The position numbers and the translations under genes were made by a program. DNA of 64,000 nucleotides, taken from an uncultured Lachnospiraceae bacterium. GTDB lineage: Bacteria > Bacillota > Clostridia > Lachnospirales > Lachnospiraceae. The notes under the pieces were generated by a model. That model was given only the letters and a program-made list of their open reading frames with translations. It was not told the DNA's origin and ran no database searches. The first letter of the stretch is position 1; every line of letters begins with the position of its first letter. Below, one piece after another: positions 1 to 8,084 of the stretch. Location: positions 1-64,000 of the forward strand of contig CAJTYM010000022.1 in assembly GCA_910583835.1 (NCBI GenBank), in the 5' to 3' direction.

Positions 1-19
1 GAAGAAAGCAGGTGAGTTT

Positions 20-193
20 ATGGCATATGCATTACAAGATGAAAAAGTGAACGAAACAATCAATTACGAAAAAATGCTTAAAATGCTTGACCGAGGCATT
101 GACGATATGGAAGCCGGAAGAGAATTGCCTCTAACAGAAGCTTTTGTTAAAATTACGGAATTAAGGAACAGGCGGAGAAATGCAGAAGTATAA
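20..193 (+). CDS. Small antitoxin of a ParE/RelE-type pair
   Basis: A 57-residue acidic/basic protein beginning MAYALQDEKVNE, with a GGTGAG ribosome binding site just upstream. Its last 14 bases overlap the start of the ParE-like toxin at 180, the usual antitoxin-first layout of type II modules. It is too short and divergent for a firm family assignment. The call rests on size, overlap and partner. It probably binds and neutralises the toxin and represses the operon. The promoter is off the left edge. Confidence 0.7.
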   Translation: MAYALQDEKVNETINYEKMLKMLDRGIDDMEAGRELPLTEAFVKITELRNRRRNAEV

Positions 194-512
194 AGTTATC
201 GTAACGTGGGAAGCTGTCTATGATATAGCCGAAATTGCAGATTATATAGAAGCACAGTTTGGGATAGCAAGGGCTGACCGCTTTCAGGAAGAGATAAAGG
301 AGCGTTTGGATAAACTTGAAATATTAGGCGGTATTTTTGGAAAAACATATCTATGTTATCGTGGATATTCTATTTATAAGAACCCATTTCCGCCGTCTAT
401 TATTTTTTACATTATCATAGAATCCGAAAAAGAAATCCATGTCTTAAGGGTGTTGAGAGAGGAACGTGATTGGGAAAGCATTCTTACAAGGCAACGTGAT
501 TATACATACTAA
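180..512 (+). CDS. Type II toxin, RelE/ParE family
   Basis: A 110-residue protein with the RelE/ParE layout: N-terminal strand (YKVIVTWEAVYDI), two helices rich in charged residues (residues about 15-48), then strands ending in IIESEKEIHVLRVLREERDW. The C-terminal strand with IHVLRVLREERDW resembles the ParE/YoeB end of the fold. Family members are gyrase inhibitors (ParE) or ribosome-dependent mRNA interferases (RelE), and the sequence alone does not decide which. It overlaps its antitoxin by 14 bases, so the two are translationally coupled. Confidence 0.85.
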   Translation: MQKYKVIVTWEAVYDIAEIADYIEAQFGIARADRFQEEIKERLDKLEILGGIFGKTYLCYRGYSIYKNPFPPSIIFYIIIESEKEIHVLRVLREERDWESILTRQRDYTY

Positions 513-1011
513 AACGGTAAGATAATATCTTTTCTGAATGGCATATTTTAAAACTTTAAAGGTTTAAAATTCACACCGCTCACCATTCGGTGCGGACGAT
601 TTCCCGAATTTAAAATGAAATACGGAATTAAAGAAATATTTTAAATACCATTTTTCCCATAGGAAAACATCTTTATGGCAGCAGTTGTTTATTTTAAACT
701 CGGAATGGGTGTGTGTTTCCTCCACGCTTCTATTTAGGCGACATCTATGGAAAAATCCGCATTTCATTTTAGCCATTTCTTACAGCGGCAATAAGCAAGG
801 AAACGCCGAACAGAGATTGCTTATCAGTCTTGCCGGGAAATCCAACGAGGGTAGTCTCCACTCTTTCAGAACGCTTACTGACAATGATGGGCAATCCTAT
901 TGCATAGTAAAAATCGTCCCTATGGGATTCAAGCGTTTTACCGTGGCTTTTACCGCTGAAAAGAAGCATTTATACTGTAAGCAAATAGGATAAAAGTTAT
1001 ATAGCAAGGGA
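513..1011. other. Gene-free stretch of the mobile element
   Basis: No convincing gene is seen between the toxin and the terminator at 1013. Two opposing open frames (685-993 plus, 769-969 minus) overlap and neither has a good ribosome binding site. An imperfect inverted repeat (CCGAATTTAAAATGA at 604-618 against TTATTTTAAACTCGG at 689-703) and a short hairpin around 572-594 are present. This may be a decayed gene or non-coding element DNA. Confidence 0.4.
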
Positions 1012-1012
1012 A

Positions 1013-1055
1013 AAGCCCTGCTGCCTTTTAGGAATCCCTTAAGGCAACAGGGCTT
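1013..1055 (-). terminator. Rho-independent terminator
   Basis: A long imperfect hairpin, AAGCCCTG...CAGGGCTT with inner arms around TGCCTT/AAGGCA. Read on the minus strand, a short T-run follows. It lies 16 bases past the stop of the minus-strand ATPase fragment, so it probably ends that transcript. Confidence 0.75.
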
Positions 1056-1070
1056 AGTATCCTTTGTATT

Positions 1071-1454
1071 CTATTCCTCATTCTTTTCAAGTATTAATTT
1101 GATATGCCTGCTATTATTTCTTGTTTTATTCATTTCGACAATAATTCCAGCTGTTTCAAGTTCAACATTAAGATTATTTATTTCCCTTGATAAACGATTA
1201 GCAGTGGAGGGGATTTTTAGTTCTATACCGTCATAATGTTGTAATGCCTTAAAATTAGTTAATGATTGTAATAATGTACTCATCGTACCAGACCATTGGT
1301 AATTATTTTCTTCAAGGAAAGCCACAAGAACCTCTAGCAAATCTGGATTTTTCTTAAAATCTTTAAGCTGATAGTTCAAAAGTGTAATATAATCGGCACA
1401 GAACTCATCTCCCGCTCCTTTTCTCCACGCCTCACAAATAATAGCCATAGTCAT
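1071..1454 (-). CDS. C-terminal fragment of the frameshifted primase-type ATPase
   Basis: A 127-residue frame that overlaps the end of the upstream ATPase frame (1432-2523) by 23 bases. Its N-terminus (AIICEAWRKGAGDEFCADY) reads as the direct continuation of the upstream protein's end (SSFYDYGYY), a transition typical of ATPases of mobile-element primases, where the core is followed by a helical C-terminal domain. One missing base in the A/T-rich codons near 1440 would account for the break. It has no independent ribosome binding site at its ATG, so it is probably not a gene on its own. Confidence 0.75.
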   Translation of the reverse strand: MTMAIICEAWRKGAGDEFCADYITLLNYQLKDFKKNPDLLEVLVAFLEENNYQWSGTMSTLLQSLTNFKALQHYDGIELKIPSTANRLSREINNLNVELETAGIIVEMNKTRNNSRHIKLILEKNEE

Positions 1455-2523
1455 AAAAACTCGACATTCTTATATCACATCCCTGTCTGGAAATAGAATT
1501 TGGCCTGTAATTTTTTAGAGCTTCAGACAATATCCGAAAGATACCGCCCAAAATAACCGCACGGTCGTTCATAAATTCTTCTGTCAAAACAACTTTATCA
1601 TAGGCAAAGTTGTCCTTATCTGTCGGCTTTAAGATATTCATGACAATGCTCCGGCTTAACATATCGGGTTCTTTGACTACATCATAAATACCGTTTAGAA
1701 TAATCGGCTGGCATAAATCGTAGCGCATCATTTCATTGTCCGTAAATAGTTTTCTGCGGATATCTTTTATACGAGTTATGATTGCACACAGCATATCGCT
1801 CTGTTTTTCAGAAAGCGTCCGCTGGTTATCAAATGCCATTAAATAGTTATTTTGAAACGCCAATGCCAGGTCAGCAGGGTTATGTGGAAACAAGCTTGGT
1901 GAATTATCTCCAACAGGGTCAACTAAAGCCTTTATAAAAGTGCTCATTGTAGACTTGCCCGAACCTTGTTCCCCGGTCAGCACCAGACAAGGATGCTCAA
2001 TATCTGCGATAAACAAACTTACAATATATGCGACAAATATATTCCTCATATTCTCAGGAATCCGGCAATACTTGAAGATTTTGCCAACATCACCATTATC
2101 CCAATCGGGTAAAGGAATATTGTTCTTTTCGGAATGCTTATAAAAATACTTATATGCTTTCAGTTTAAGAGAGAAGCCCTTTTCTGAAATAGCATAATAA
2201 GCATCTGCCTTGTTCCCGGCATCAATCCATAACTCGTTATCTGGTGTTTTAATTAAGCGGTTTGGATTTTTTACTATTTTGCACTGGCCTACAATATCAC
2301 CTTGAAAACTGCGGATACAGTTTTTGATGGGAGCAGCTGATATTACGTTTCCACATCTTTTGCGGTATCGGCTGGCAATGATACTGATATATTTGCTATT
2401 GCTGATGGAAACGTCCTCCTTTCCGTTTGCGGTGGAAATTGTTGCGAGAATGCCTAAATCAGTATTTTTGTAGTAAAAGCCATTCTCTATGATATCAAAA
2501 AGCACGTTATAATCTATATCCAT
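1432..2523 (-). CDS. Mobile-element primase/helicase-type ATPase, N-terminal part, frameshifted
   Basis: A 363-residue P-loop ATPase frame. Walker A is TGEQGSGKST, followed by an acidic hydrophobic strand (YLMAFDN) as Walker B and a sensor-like CQPIILNGI. This is the pattern of the superfamily 3/VirE-like ATPases that accompany primases in integrative elements and phages. The chosen start is the ATG at 2523, seven bases after GGAGGG, rather than the ATG at 2541. The frame ends early at TGA where the protein should run on into the 1071-1454 frame. In an intact form it would unwind DNA for element replication. The N-terminus is too short to hold a full primase domain. Confidence 0.75.
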   Translation of the reverse strand: MDIDYNVLFDIIENGFYYKNTDLGILATISTANGKEDVSISNSKYISIIASRYRKRCGNVISAAPIKNCIRSFQGDIVGQCKIVKNPNRLIKTPDNELWIDAGNKADAYYAISEKGFSLKLKAYKYFYKHSEKNNIPLPDWDNGDVGKIFKYCRIPENMRNIFVAYIVSLFIADIEHPCLVLTGEQGSGKSTMSTFIKALVDPVGDNSPSLFPHNPADLALAFQNNYLMAFDNQRTLSEKQSDMLCAIITRIKDIRRKLFTDNEMMRYDLCQPIILNGIYDVVKEPDMLSRSIVMNILKPTDKDNFAYDKVVLTEEFMNDRAVILGGIFRILSEALKNYRPNSISRQGCDIRMSSFYDYGYYL

Positions 2524-3058
2524 ACTTATCCCTCCTAACATGGATATTTCAATATGAAACTATGAGGTATTCTGCATATTTACTCAAAATACCATTAATA
2601 AGTTTACTGTACCAATTTGGGTAATTAGGAGGAATGCGCATTCCTTATTGGATAAATTAATTATAGCAAAAATGAAGCAACATATCTATTGACGAGATAT
2701 TAGAAATTGCGTTATGTGTAAAATAAGGTAATCGCTCACTCGCTTAATGGCGAGTTTGCTCTGATGCTCTTTAAGATACATCTAATAAATTGCACAAAAC
2801 ATACGTTCTGTGCTTGTTTAAAAGAAAATACGGAAATAAATTTTCTATCTCCGTATCTCCCAATCCTTTTTACTCTCTTTTTGAACAAAGGCGCACTATT
2901 TTATTTTTAGCTGGGCTTTCTCCAACACACAGCTTAAAAACGGCTCTCGCATCATTTCCGCACCGTAAAAATACATCAATACGATAGTCCGTCAATCTAT
3001 TCGTTTAATTTTCTCCGTCAGTACCTAAGTCTGGAAGCTGAATATAAGTTCCACTATA
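2524..3058. other. Gene-free stretch with a perfect 16-bp palindrome
   Basis: AT-rich, with no supported gene. AGGAATGCGCATTCCT at 2630-2645 is a perfect palindrome upstream of the ATPase gene and may be an operator. A small hairpin (ACTCGC/GCGAGT) lies near 2738-2755. The motif TTCTATCTCCGTAT at 2843-2856 recurs in inverted orientation near 4770 and in variant form near 5036. Confidence 0.45.
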
Positions 3059-3976
3059 TTATTCCAATTCGCCCGTTCCAGTAAGGATAACCTCATTTCC
3101 AGTCATTTCAAGATAGACCCAGGAATCAACGTCATATTCCGTACACCCCTCATATTTATCCTCGCCAGTGCTGTTAAGGTAAATACTTGTTATCCCCTCA
3201 AGAGCCATTTCTACATTTCCGTCAATAAAATATAAAGAAATAACAGCGTCCCACCCTCCGCTTGTTTCATAACACTCATAACTCTGTGATGGATACGAAT
3301 AATTATTATCAGTATTATCTTCCGGCTGAACCTCCTGAAAATTTCCATTTACAGCCATATAAGTATCACTCTCGTTGAGCCATTGCCCATTAAGGTCACT
3401 TTTACTAAGAAGAATTACCTTATCCTCATTATAAAAATAGCAGACTGAGGTGGTGGATTGTAACACGGTATCGGAAAACCTATATTGAATATATTCCTCC
3501 GTATCATCAGTACCTACTTGAACCGCAGACGTTGGTACATTACCTACCACCAAACAGTTCTGGTCATTCAGATATTCCGAACCTACCATAAACCAAAATT
3601 CATCACCCTCTTTTTCAATCCAAAAATACAATCCGCTATCAGCAGACTGAAAAGCCTTATCTTTCCACCATTCGTGCTTCAAATCTGTTTTATCATCAGT
3701 CACATCAGACTGTACGGGGATTTCTGTAGATTCTTCCCGTTGCGGTGTAATATCATTATTCACTGTGTTGGCTATAGTTTTACTATCCCTTTTCAAAAGA
3801 GAACCAAAAACTATGATACAAATTAAGATAACCGCTACAAAGCCAATTATTACTAAACCGTATTTTCTATCTTTTTTACCCACAACCTTATTCTTATTAC
3901 CGTTTTCTGTAGGAGTTCCACAATTCGGACAGTATTTCATATCCGTAACATCAGTACCACAATTTCTACAAAACAT
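3059..3976 (-). CDS. Zinc-ribbon, single-pass membrane protein
   Basis: A 305-residue protein. It opens with a double-CxxC zinc ribbon (FCRNCG ... YCPNCG, residues 2-20), followed by a lysine-rich stretch, one membrane segment (about residues 40-62, LVIIGFVAVILICIIVFGSLL) and an acidic extracytoplasmic part of about 240 residues with no recognised domain. The start at 3976 has a GGAGG site nine bases upstream, while the longer frame to 4018 lacks one. Proteins of this build are common in Firmicutes and in mobile elements. Its function is unknown. Confidence 0.75.
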   Translation of the reverse strand: MFCRNCGTDVTDMKYCPNCGTPTENGNKNKVVGKKDRKYGLVIIGFVAVILICIIVFGSLLKRDSKTIANTVNNDITPQREESTEIPVQSDVTDDKTDLKHEWWKDKAFQSADSGLYFWIEKEGDEFWFMVGSEYLNDQNCLVVGNVPTSAVQVGTDDTEEYIQYRFSDTVLQSTTSVCYFYNEDKVILLSKSDLNGQWLNESDTYMAVNGNFQEVQPEDNTDNNYSYPSQSYECYETSGGWDAVISLYFIDGNVEMALEGITSIYLNSTGEDKYEGCTEYDVDSWVYLEMTGNEVILTGTGELE

Positions 3977-3995
3977 ACATTCAAACCTCCATCTT

Positions 3996-4292
3996 TCATT
4001 CTCTGCGGGATATATCACAATCCCCCAATTCCTTTATCTTTTCGATGACCTCTTCAATAAAGCGTTCCGTTCTCCGTCTACCATAATACTCATAGGGATT
4101 TACGCTTTTCTCCGTCTTTTCGTCCATCCACGGATTCACCACCCAATAACCGTTAAACTCGAATTTAACTATATCAACCGTAGCCAGTCCAGAACCATCA
4201 TGCCACATAGCGTCCATCTGGTTCCAAGCAAAGTTTTTTACCGATTCCATTGTCACTTTTATACAATCCACCCTCCCTTTCCTCCGTTTCAT
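3996..4292 (-). CDS. Hypothetical protein of the mobile element
   Basis: A 98-residue protein with no recognised family. The N-terminus is basic (MKRRKGRV) and the C-terminus is helical and acidic (RFIEEVIEKIKELGD). It lies 19 bases upstream of the zinc-ribbon gene and on the same strand, so the two are probably cotranscribed. The ATG at 4292 has AGGGG seven bases upstream. An alternative start near 4250 is possible because GGGAGGG occurs inside the frame. Confidence 0.5.
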   Translation of the reverse strand: MKRRKGRVDCIKVTMESVKNFAWNQMDAMWHDGSGLATVDIVKFEFNGYWVVNPWMDEKTEKSVNPYEYYGRRRTERFIEEVIEKIKELGDCDISRRE

Positions 4293-4423
4293 CTAATTAC
4301 CCCTACTTTACGCATAAATACAACTGTAAGCATAGATAATAAAAGCATACCGCATATTCATATAAAAAGCAACAGTGAGTATCATTTTCTTTAGCTGATA
4401 GTTTCAAGAAAAGGAGTGATACA

Positions 4424-4756
4424 GTGGACTACAAACTTCTCGGAAAACGGATAAGGGAAGAACGCCTACGGCTGGGAAAAACACAGGAGAGTCTTGCGGA
4501 AGAGGTCAATATCTCAACCGCCTATCTCGGACAGATAGAACGTGGGGAACGGAGCGTTACGCTGGATAAGCTGATACCTCTGGCGAATAAACTGGGGGTA
4601 AGCGTAGATTTCCTATTAGCCGAATACCTTACCCCGAATGACGATAACAGCCTTGACCTGATGAGACAGCTTTTTAGCGGTAAAAGTGCGGAGGAAAAGG
4701 AATTAGCCGTTCATATGGTGAAACTCTTATTTTCCTATACCGAAAACCGCTTTTAG
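4424..4756 (+). CDS. Cro/CI-type (XRE) transcriptional regulator
   Basis: A 110-residue DNA-binding protein. Residues 5-62 form the helix-turn-helix domain (RIREERLRLGKTQESLAE, ISTAYLGQIERGERSVTLDKLIPLANKLGVSVDFLL). The C-terminal 45 residues are helical and probably dimerise. It starts at GTG, eight bases after AAAGGAG. It is the only plus-strand gene between the integrase and the ATPase block and probably controls element excision or conjugation genes. A 9-bp GC-rich hairpin lies about 50 bases after its stop. Confidence 0.9.
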   Translation: MDYKLLGKRIREERLRLGKTQESLAEEVNISTAYLGQIERGERSVTLDKLIPLANKLGVSVDFLLAEYLTPNDDNSLDLMRQLFSGKSAEEKELAVHMVKLLFSYTENRF

Positions 4757-5064
4757 AGAGGGTACGGTGATACGGAGATAGAATTTAGAAAATTTTAAAT
4801 TTTTCCTTAAGAGGGGCTTCGCCCCTCTTAACTGCTCGCTTCGCTCGTAGATTAGGGATTGGCTTATTTTACTTTTACGAAAAGATTACGGTTAAAGTGA
4901 GATTAGATATAACACCTTATAGCCATTTTTAAATAAGATTATTCAAAAGAATACAGACGGAGCGAAGCGACGTTTTTGCGAAGCAAAGGCTATTTCTAAG
5001 ATTCTAAAAGTTTAAATTTTTAAAAGTTTTCGTTTTCTATCGCCGGTATCACCGTATCACCGCC
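4757..5064. repeat. AT-rich spacer flanked by inverted repeats
   Basis: The 308 bases between the regulator and the integrase operon end contain no gene. Near the left edge is GGTGATACGGAGATAGAA (4766-4783), and at the right edge are inverted, imperfect copies within 5035-5062 (TTCTATC...GTATCACC). Inside are a perfect 9-bp stem with a TTC loop (AAGAGGGGC/GCCCCTCTT, 4809-4829) and short GAGCGAAGC-type repeats. It may be a bidirectional terminator or a site used by element proteins. Confidence 0.45.
4809..4829. terminator. GC-rich hairpin after the XRE gene
   Basis: AAGAGGGGC-TTC-GCCCCTCTT forms a perfect 9-bp stem with a 3-base loop, 53 bases past the regulator's stop. It lacks a strong T-run on the plus strand. 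On the minus strand T-rich sequence follows, so it may work better in that direction. Confidence 0.5.
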
Positions 5065-5289
5065 TTACATAAAGTCCAACACAAAGCGTATTCCCTCCGT
5101 AAACCCACGGTAAAACCATTCTTTCTCCAGATTCCGGTAAAACTCGTTTAGTTCTTCCTCAATAGACAGGTAATCTTCCCCAGGTATCACAGCGGCTAGC
5201 CTGCGATATATCCGCTTTTCCGCCAGTTCCTCAATCGTTCGTTCCCACGGCTTATGGTGACAAATTGAATCCGTTATATACTTTTCCAC
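5065..5289 (-). CDS. Small hypothetical protein downstream of the integrase
   Basis: About 74 residues, acidic, helical (SIEEELNEFYRNLEKEWFYRGFTEGIRFVLDFM). The ending resembles short Clostridial proteins of the DUF6809 type, but this is a weak impression. It begins at a GTG 15 bases after the integrase stop. A GTG at 5298 is also possible, but GGTGGGA is better spaced for 5289. It is probably cotranscribed with the integrase. Confidence 0.55.
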   Translation of the reverse strand: MEKYITDSICHHKPWERTIEELAEKRIYRRLAAVIPGEDYLSIEEELNEFYRNLEKEWFYRGFTEGIRFVLDFM

Positions 5290-5304
5290 AATTCCCACCG
5301 CCTT

Positions 5305-6258
5305 TTACTTAGCCATAGCAATCTTTTTACAACCATTTGGGGCAACAGTACGGTCTAGGGGATTAAATTTATCAAAGTCTACGGATAAATCATTGCCGAA
5401 CATCTGCACATATTCCTTTACCACAGATAAATCGCTATGCCCCAGTATTTTTTGAAGCCGGAATATATCCCCGCCGTTCAATATCCACTTTTTAGCGAAT
5501 GTATGACGGTAAAGGTGGGCTGATGTCTTTTCTACGCCCTTACTGCGGTTATATGCCGCTAACATATCCTGATAGGTGCGTATATCCCCTTTGTTTCCGT
5601 ATGTATTACAGAATACATAGTCCTCCGCTTCGCCTTTTCGGTATTTGAGATATTCCCTCATGATATTTGCCAGCGTCCTCGAAAGAGGTATGATTTGGGC
5701 GGTGCGGTTTTTCGTGTGGTTGAGTGTTATCATACTGCTGTCAAAGTCTATATCCTCTATTTTAAGACTGAGGGCGGTGGAGATACGGTTTCCAGTACCT
5801 AAAAGATAATTGGAGAATACCCAAATCTTATATTCCGAAAATCCACAGGTCTTTAAGTTGGGCTTTTTCAAAAGCACACTTAGTTCCGTATCGGTATAAG
5901 TTTCCTTGAGTTTCTTATCTACTTTTGGAATACGGATTTTGAAATCAGCCATATAATCCATTTCCATACAGTAATAAAGGAAAGCCCGAAGCCCTCTAAG
6001 GTAGGTGTTAACCGTCACATCATTGCAGACATGCTTATCGGAACGCAGCTCCAATATAAAGTTGTTTACAGTAGCCAGAGTAACATCAGAAATAAGGAAT
6101 GTTTCATCATTTAAGAAACGGTGGAATACATTAAATTGATACTGATAAAGTTTAATTGTTTCCCCAGACAGATTTTTAATCCGGCAGTGTCCTTTGAAGT
6201 CCGCAAACGCTTCGTCCACGGTTAAGTTGTCTGAGTTTTTAAGGGATAATTTTTTCAT
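5305..6258 (-). CDS. Tyrosine recombinase/integrase
   Basis: A 317-residue phage-type integrase. The N-terminal SAM-like core-binding domain spans about residues 12-110. The catalytic domain shows the family's Arg (GTGNRISTALSL), the HxxR box (HLYRHTFAKKW) and LGHSDLSVVKEYV, which supplies the second His and the Tyr nucleophile. It cuts and rejoins DNA at the attachment sites. It reads away from the tRNA-Leu, with its start about 130 bases from the tRNA 3' end, which suggests the tRNA is the target site. Confidence 0.93.
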   Translation of the reverse strand: MKKLSLKNSDNLTVDEAFADFKGHCRIKNLSGETIKLYQYQFNVFHRFLNDETFLISDVTLATVNNFILELRSDKHVCNDVTVNTYLRGLRAFLYYCMEMDYMADFKIRIPKVDKKLKETYTDTELSVLLKKPNLKTCGFSEYKIWVFSNYLLGTGNRISTALSLKIEDIDFDSSMITLNHTKNRTAQIIPLSRTLANIMREYLKYRKGEAEDYVFCNTYGNKGDIRTYQDMLAAYNRSKGVEKTSAHLYRHTFAKKWILNGGDIFRLQKILGHSDLSVVKEYVQMFGNDLSVDFDKFNPLDRTVAPNGCKKIAMAK

Positions 6259-6354
6259 GGGAATGCTCCTTTCTTATGCTCGTTAAACGCCCAGAAAACT
6301 GTAAATCGGTCTTGCGAGTAAAAAAGGAACAAATAGAAATTTTTAGAAAGAAAA

Positions 6355-6385
6355 AACCTTGGTAAACTCTGAATTTACCAAGGTT
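6355..6385 (-). terminator. Terminator of the tRNA-Leu gene
   Basis: The stem CCTTGGTAAA/TTTACCAAGG with a short loop, followed on the minus strand by a run of T. It lies directly after the 3' end of the tRNA. Confidence 0.85.
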
Positions 6386-6388
6386 AAA

Positions 6389-6472
6389 TGCGGAAGATGG
6401 GACTTGAACCCACACGTCTATACAGACACAAGATCCTTAGTCTTGCCTGTCTGCCAATTCCAGCACTTCCGC
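6389..6472 (-). tRNA. tRNA-Leu (anticodon AAG)
   Basis: A class II tRNA of 84 bases with acceptor arms GCGGAAG/CTTCCGC, discriminator A, a long variable arm (TGTCTGTATAGACG) and the T-loop TTCAAGT. The anticodon stem CAAGA/TCTTG holds the loop CTAAGGA, giving anticodon AAG (reads CUU, and other CUN codons if A34 is deaminated). CCA is not encoded. The element's integrase lies just beyond its 3' end. Confidence 0.95.
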
Positions 6473-6511
6473 AGACAATATAAATTGTCATGTCATCTTG
6501 ACGACTTTAAA

Positions 6512-6540
6512 ATAGTACCAAATCCTGGCGGGATTGTCAA
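6512..6540 (-). promoter_or_regulatory. Sigma-A promoter of tRNA-Leu
   Basis: On the minus strand TTGACA (6540-6535), a 17-base spacer, then TACTAT (6517-6512), placed about 40 bases ahead of the mature tRNA. Confidence 0.7.
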
Positions 6541-6576
6541 TATGATTTTTTAATTTTTTTGATTTTTTGACAATAA

Positions 6577-8055
6577 CTAACCTTTACGAATGATAAATAA
6601 AAAATAATTCTCTTTCTCATCCATACTGAATTCCCTGAGCAGCGTGAATTCCTTATGCAGACGGAGCTGTTTTTTTACAAGATTTTTCTCATTGGCATAC
6701 ATGATAATCTGCCCCTGTTCTTCCAGCAACTCTGCTGCTTTATCAAAAAACGAAGCATAGAGTTCATCGAGTTCTGCCCGGCCCTTCTTTCCCCGCTCCG
6801 GCATGTCCGTAATAATCTCATCAAATAGATACTTATGTGTAAACTCAAAAAAGTCCCGGTTGATATAGTAAACTTCCTTGCCGGCAAGCTCTGTGTTCTC
6901 CTTCGCCTTGGCAATTGCCTCCCCAAAAATGTCAACGCCGTACATCACTTTCGCCGGGCACACCTTGTCCCGCTCAATCAGCATAGTCCCCACGCCGCAG
7001 AATGGGTCTAACACTTGCGCCTGTTCTGCCATATAAGGTTTTGCCAGCCTGGCTATCAAAGCCGCCTGCTCAGGCTTGATGGATGCTGCCACCGTATGCT
7101 TACGGTAGGGAAAACGCTCCTCCCCAAACGTAAACAATTTTACCAGCGGCAGGAAATCACCGTCCCGGTTTTCCATCAAGCGGATTTCCAGTTCATAATC
7201 GGAAGCCGAGTTCTTTAACCTCCCGCCAGTCTCCTGTTCCAGGGCAAAACTGCATTTTTTGACAAACGCGCTGCGCTGGTCTAAAGCCCTCGGGCTGTGC
7301 AGGCTCAGGCGGAAATAAAACGCATCATCCGCCCCATGCGCTCTTTGCAGCATTTCCAGCAGGTCAGACTGCGCCAATGTTGCCGCTGCTTCCCGGGGTC
7401 CTGCGGGGATTTTCTTTATATTTAAGGGAAACAGCAATTCCCGGTATGTGGGAATCCGCAAAACGGATTTTAAGCGGCTGGTATATACGCGCACCCCGCT
7501 TTTGAGAATCGTAACCTTCCCTTCCTTAATCTGACCTGCCGTTATCTGCTGATACTGTTTCCCGGTAGTGAGAATGACCTCCCAGGCAGCATCATATCCC
7601 TGAAACCGGTGTCTCCTGTGGACGGTGCCTTTGTCCACAAGTTTGCGCAAAGCCGACAGTTCCTCACGGATATGCTTTTCTTCCTCCACGGCAGGACGGT
7701 ACGTCTCAAGCTGTTCGAGACGTTTTCTCAGCCCTCCCATACAGACGGAACAGTCCAGTCCCTTAAGCGCCTTGAGATAATCGCTTTTTACAAATAACTG
7801 CTGCTCTTTTTCGTATGCCTGATACAGCAGCAGCACATTCTCGTCCTGCCCAAGCTGTCCCAAAACCAGAGCTGCATTCTTGCGCACCTTAGGGTCGGAT
7901 TCCTCCAGCATTTTAGCAAGTAAACTGTAATCTCCCTCAAGGATAGCAAGAAGCTCCTGTTTTGAAGTTTCGTCTTTCAGTTCCTGTTTTAACTCTATCA
8001 GGGTTTTCCGCAAATCCTGTCCCGTTTTCAGGCGTTCGTACTGCTCTCTTATCAT
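6577..8055 (-). CDS. HEAT-repeat/THUMP-type SAM-dependent RNA methyltransferase
   Basis: About 492 residues. The N-terminal third has HEAT-like helical repeats (KVRKNAALVLGQLG near residue 60). The middle (about 150-330) looks like the THUMP-containing N-domain of TrmN/RlmK-type enzymes. The C-terminal Rossmann domain carries SAM motif I (LDPFCGVGTMLIE, near residue 350) and a motif IV variant (TDMPERG, near 416) where base-methylating relatives have (D/N)PPY or DMPYG. It probably methylates a guanosine in tRNA or rRNA. The ATG at 8055 with GGAG five bases upstream is preferred over the ATG at 8070. The HEAT extension and the altered motif IV are unusual. Confidence 0.8.
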   Translation of the reverse strand: MIREQYERLKTGQDLRKTLIELKQELKDETSKQELLAILEGDYSLLAKMLEESDPKVRKNAALVLGQLGQDENVLLLYQAYEKEQQLFVKSDYLKALKGLDCSVCMGGLRKRLEQLETYRPAVEEEKHIREELSALRKLVDKGTVHRRHRFQGYDAAWEVILTTGKQYQQITAGQIKEGKVTILKSGVRVYTSRLKSVLRIPTYRELLFPLNIKKIPAGPREAAATLAQSDLLEMLQRAHGADDAFYFRLSLHSPRALDQRSAFVKKCSFALEQETGGRLKNSASDYELEIRLMENRDGDFLPLVKLFTFGEERFPYRKHTVAASIKPEQAALIARLAKPYMAEQAQVLDPFCGVGTMLIERDKVCPAKVMYGVDIFGEAIAKAKENTELAGKEVYYINRDFFEFTHKYLFDEIITDMPERGKKGRAELDELYASFFDKAAELLEEQGQIIMYANEKNLVKKQLRLHKEFTLLREFSMDEKENYFLFIIRKG

Positions 8056-8084
8056 ATCTGCTCCAATCATTTTACATAATCCGC

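Larger units (their letters stand above)
1..6388. mobile_element. Right end of an integrative element at tRNA-Leu (partial)
   Basis: The stretch from the window edge to the tRNA-Leu gene carries a tyrosine integrase next to the tRNA 3' end, a small protein after it, a Cro/CI-type regulator, a primase-type ATPase, a zinc-ribbon membrane protein and a toxin-antitoxin pair. Several long AT-rich gaps separate these genes. The integrase beside a tRNA 3' end is the usual layout of a tRNA-targeted integrative element. No second copy of the tRNA 3' end is visible in the window, so the other end must lie to the left. The exact boundary is inferred. Confidence 0.7.

Noticed and set aside
685..993. Opposing open frames at 685-993 (plus) and 769-969 (minus)
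   Set aside because: They overlap each other, lack ribosome binding sites, and I recognise no family. They may be relics, so no gene is called.
2790..2987. 65-codon plus-strand frame in the element
   Set aside because: No ribosome binding site, AT-rich and no recognisable domain.
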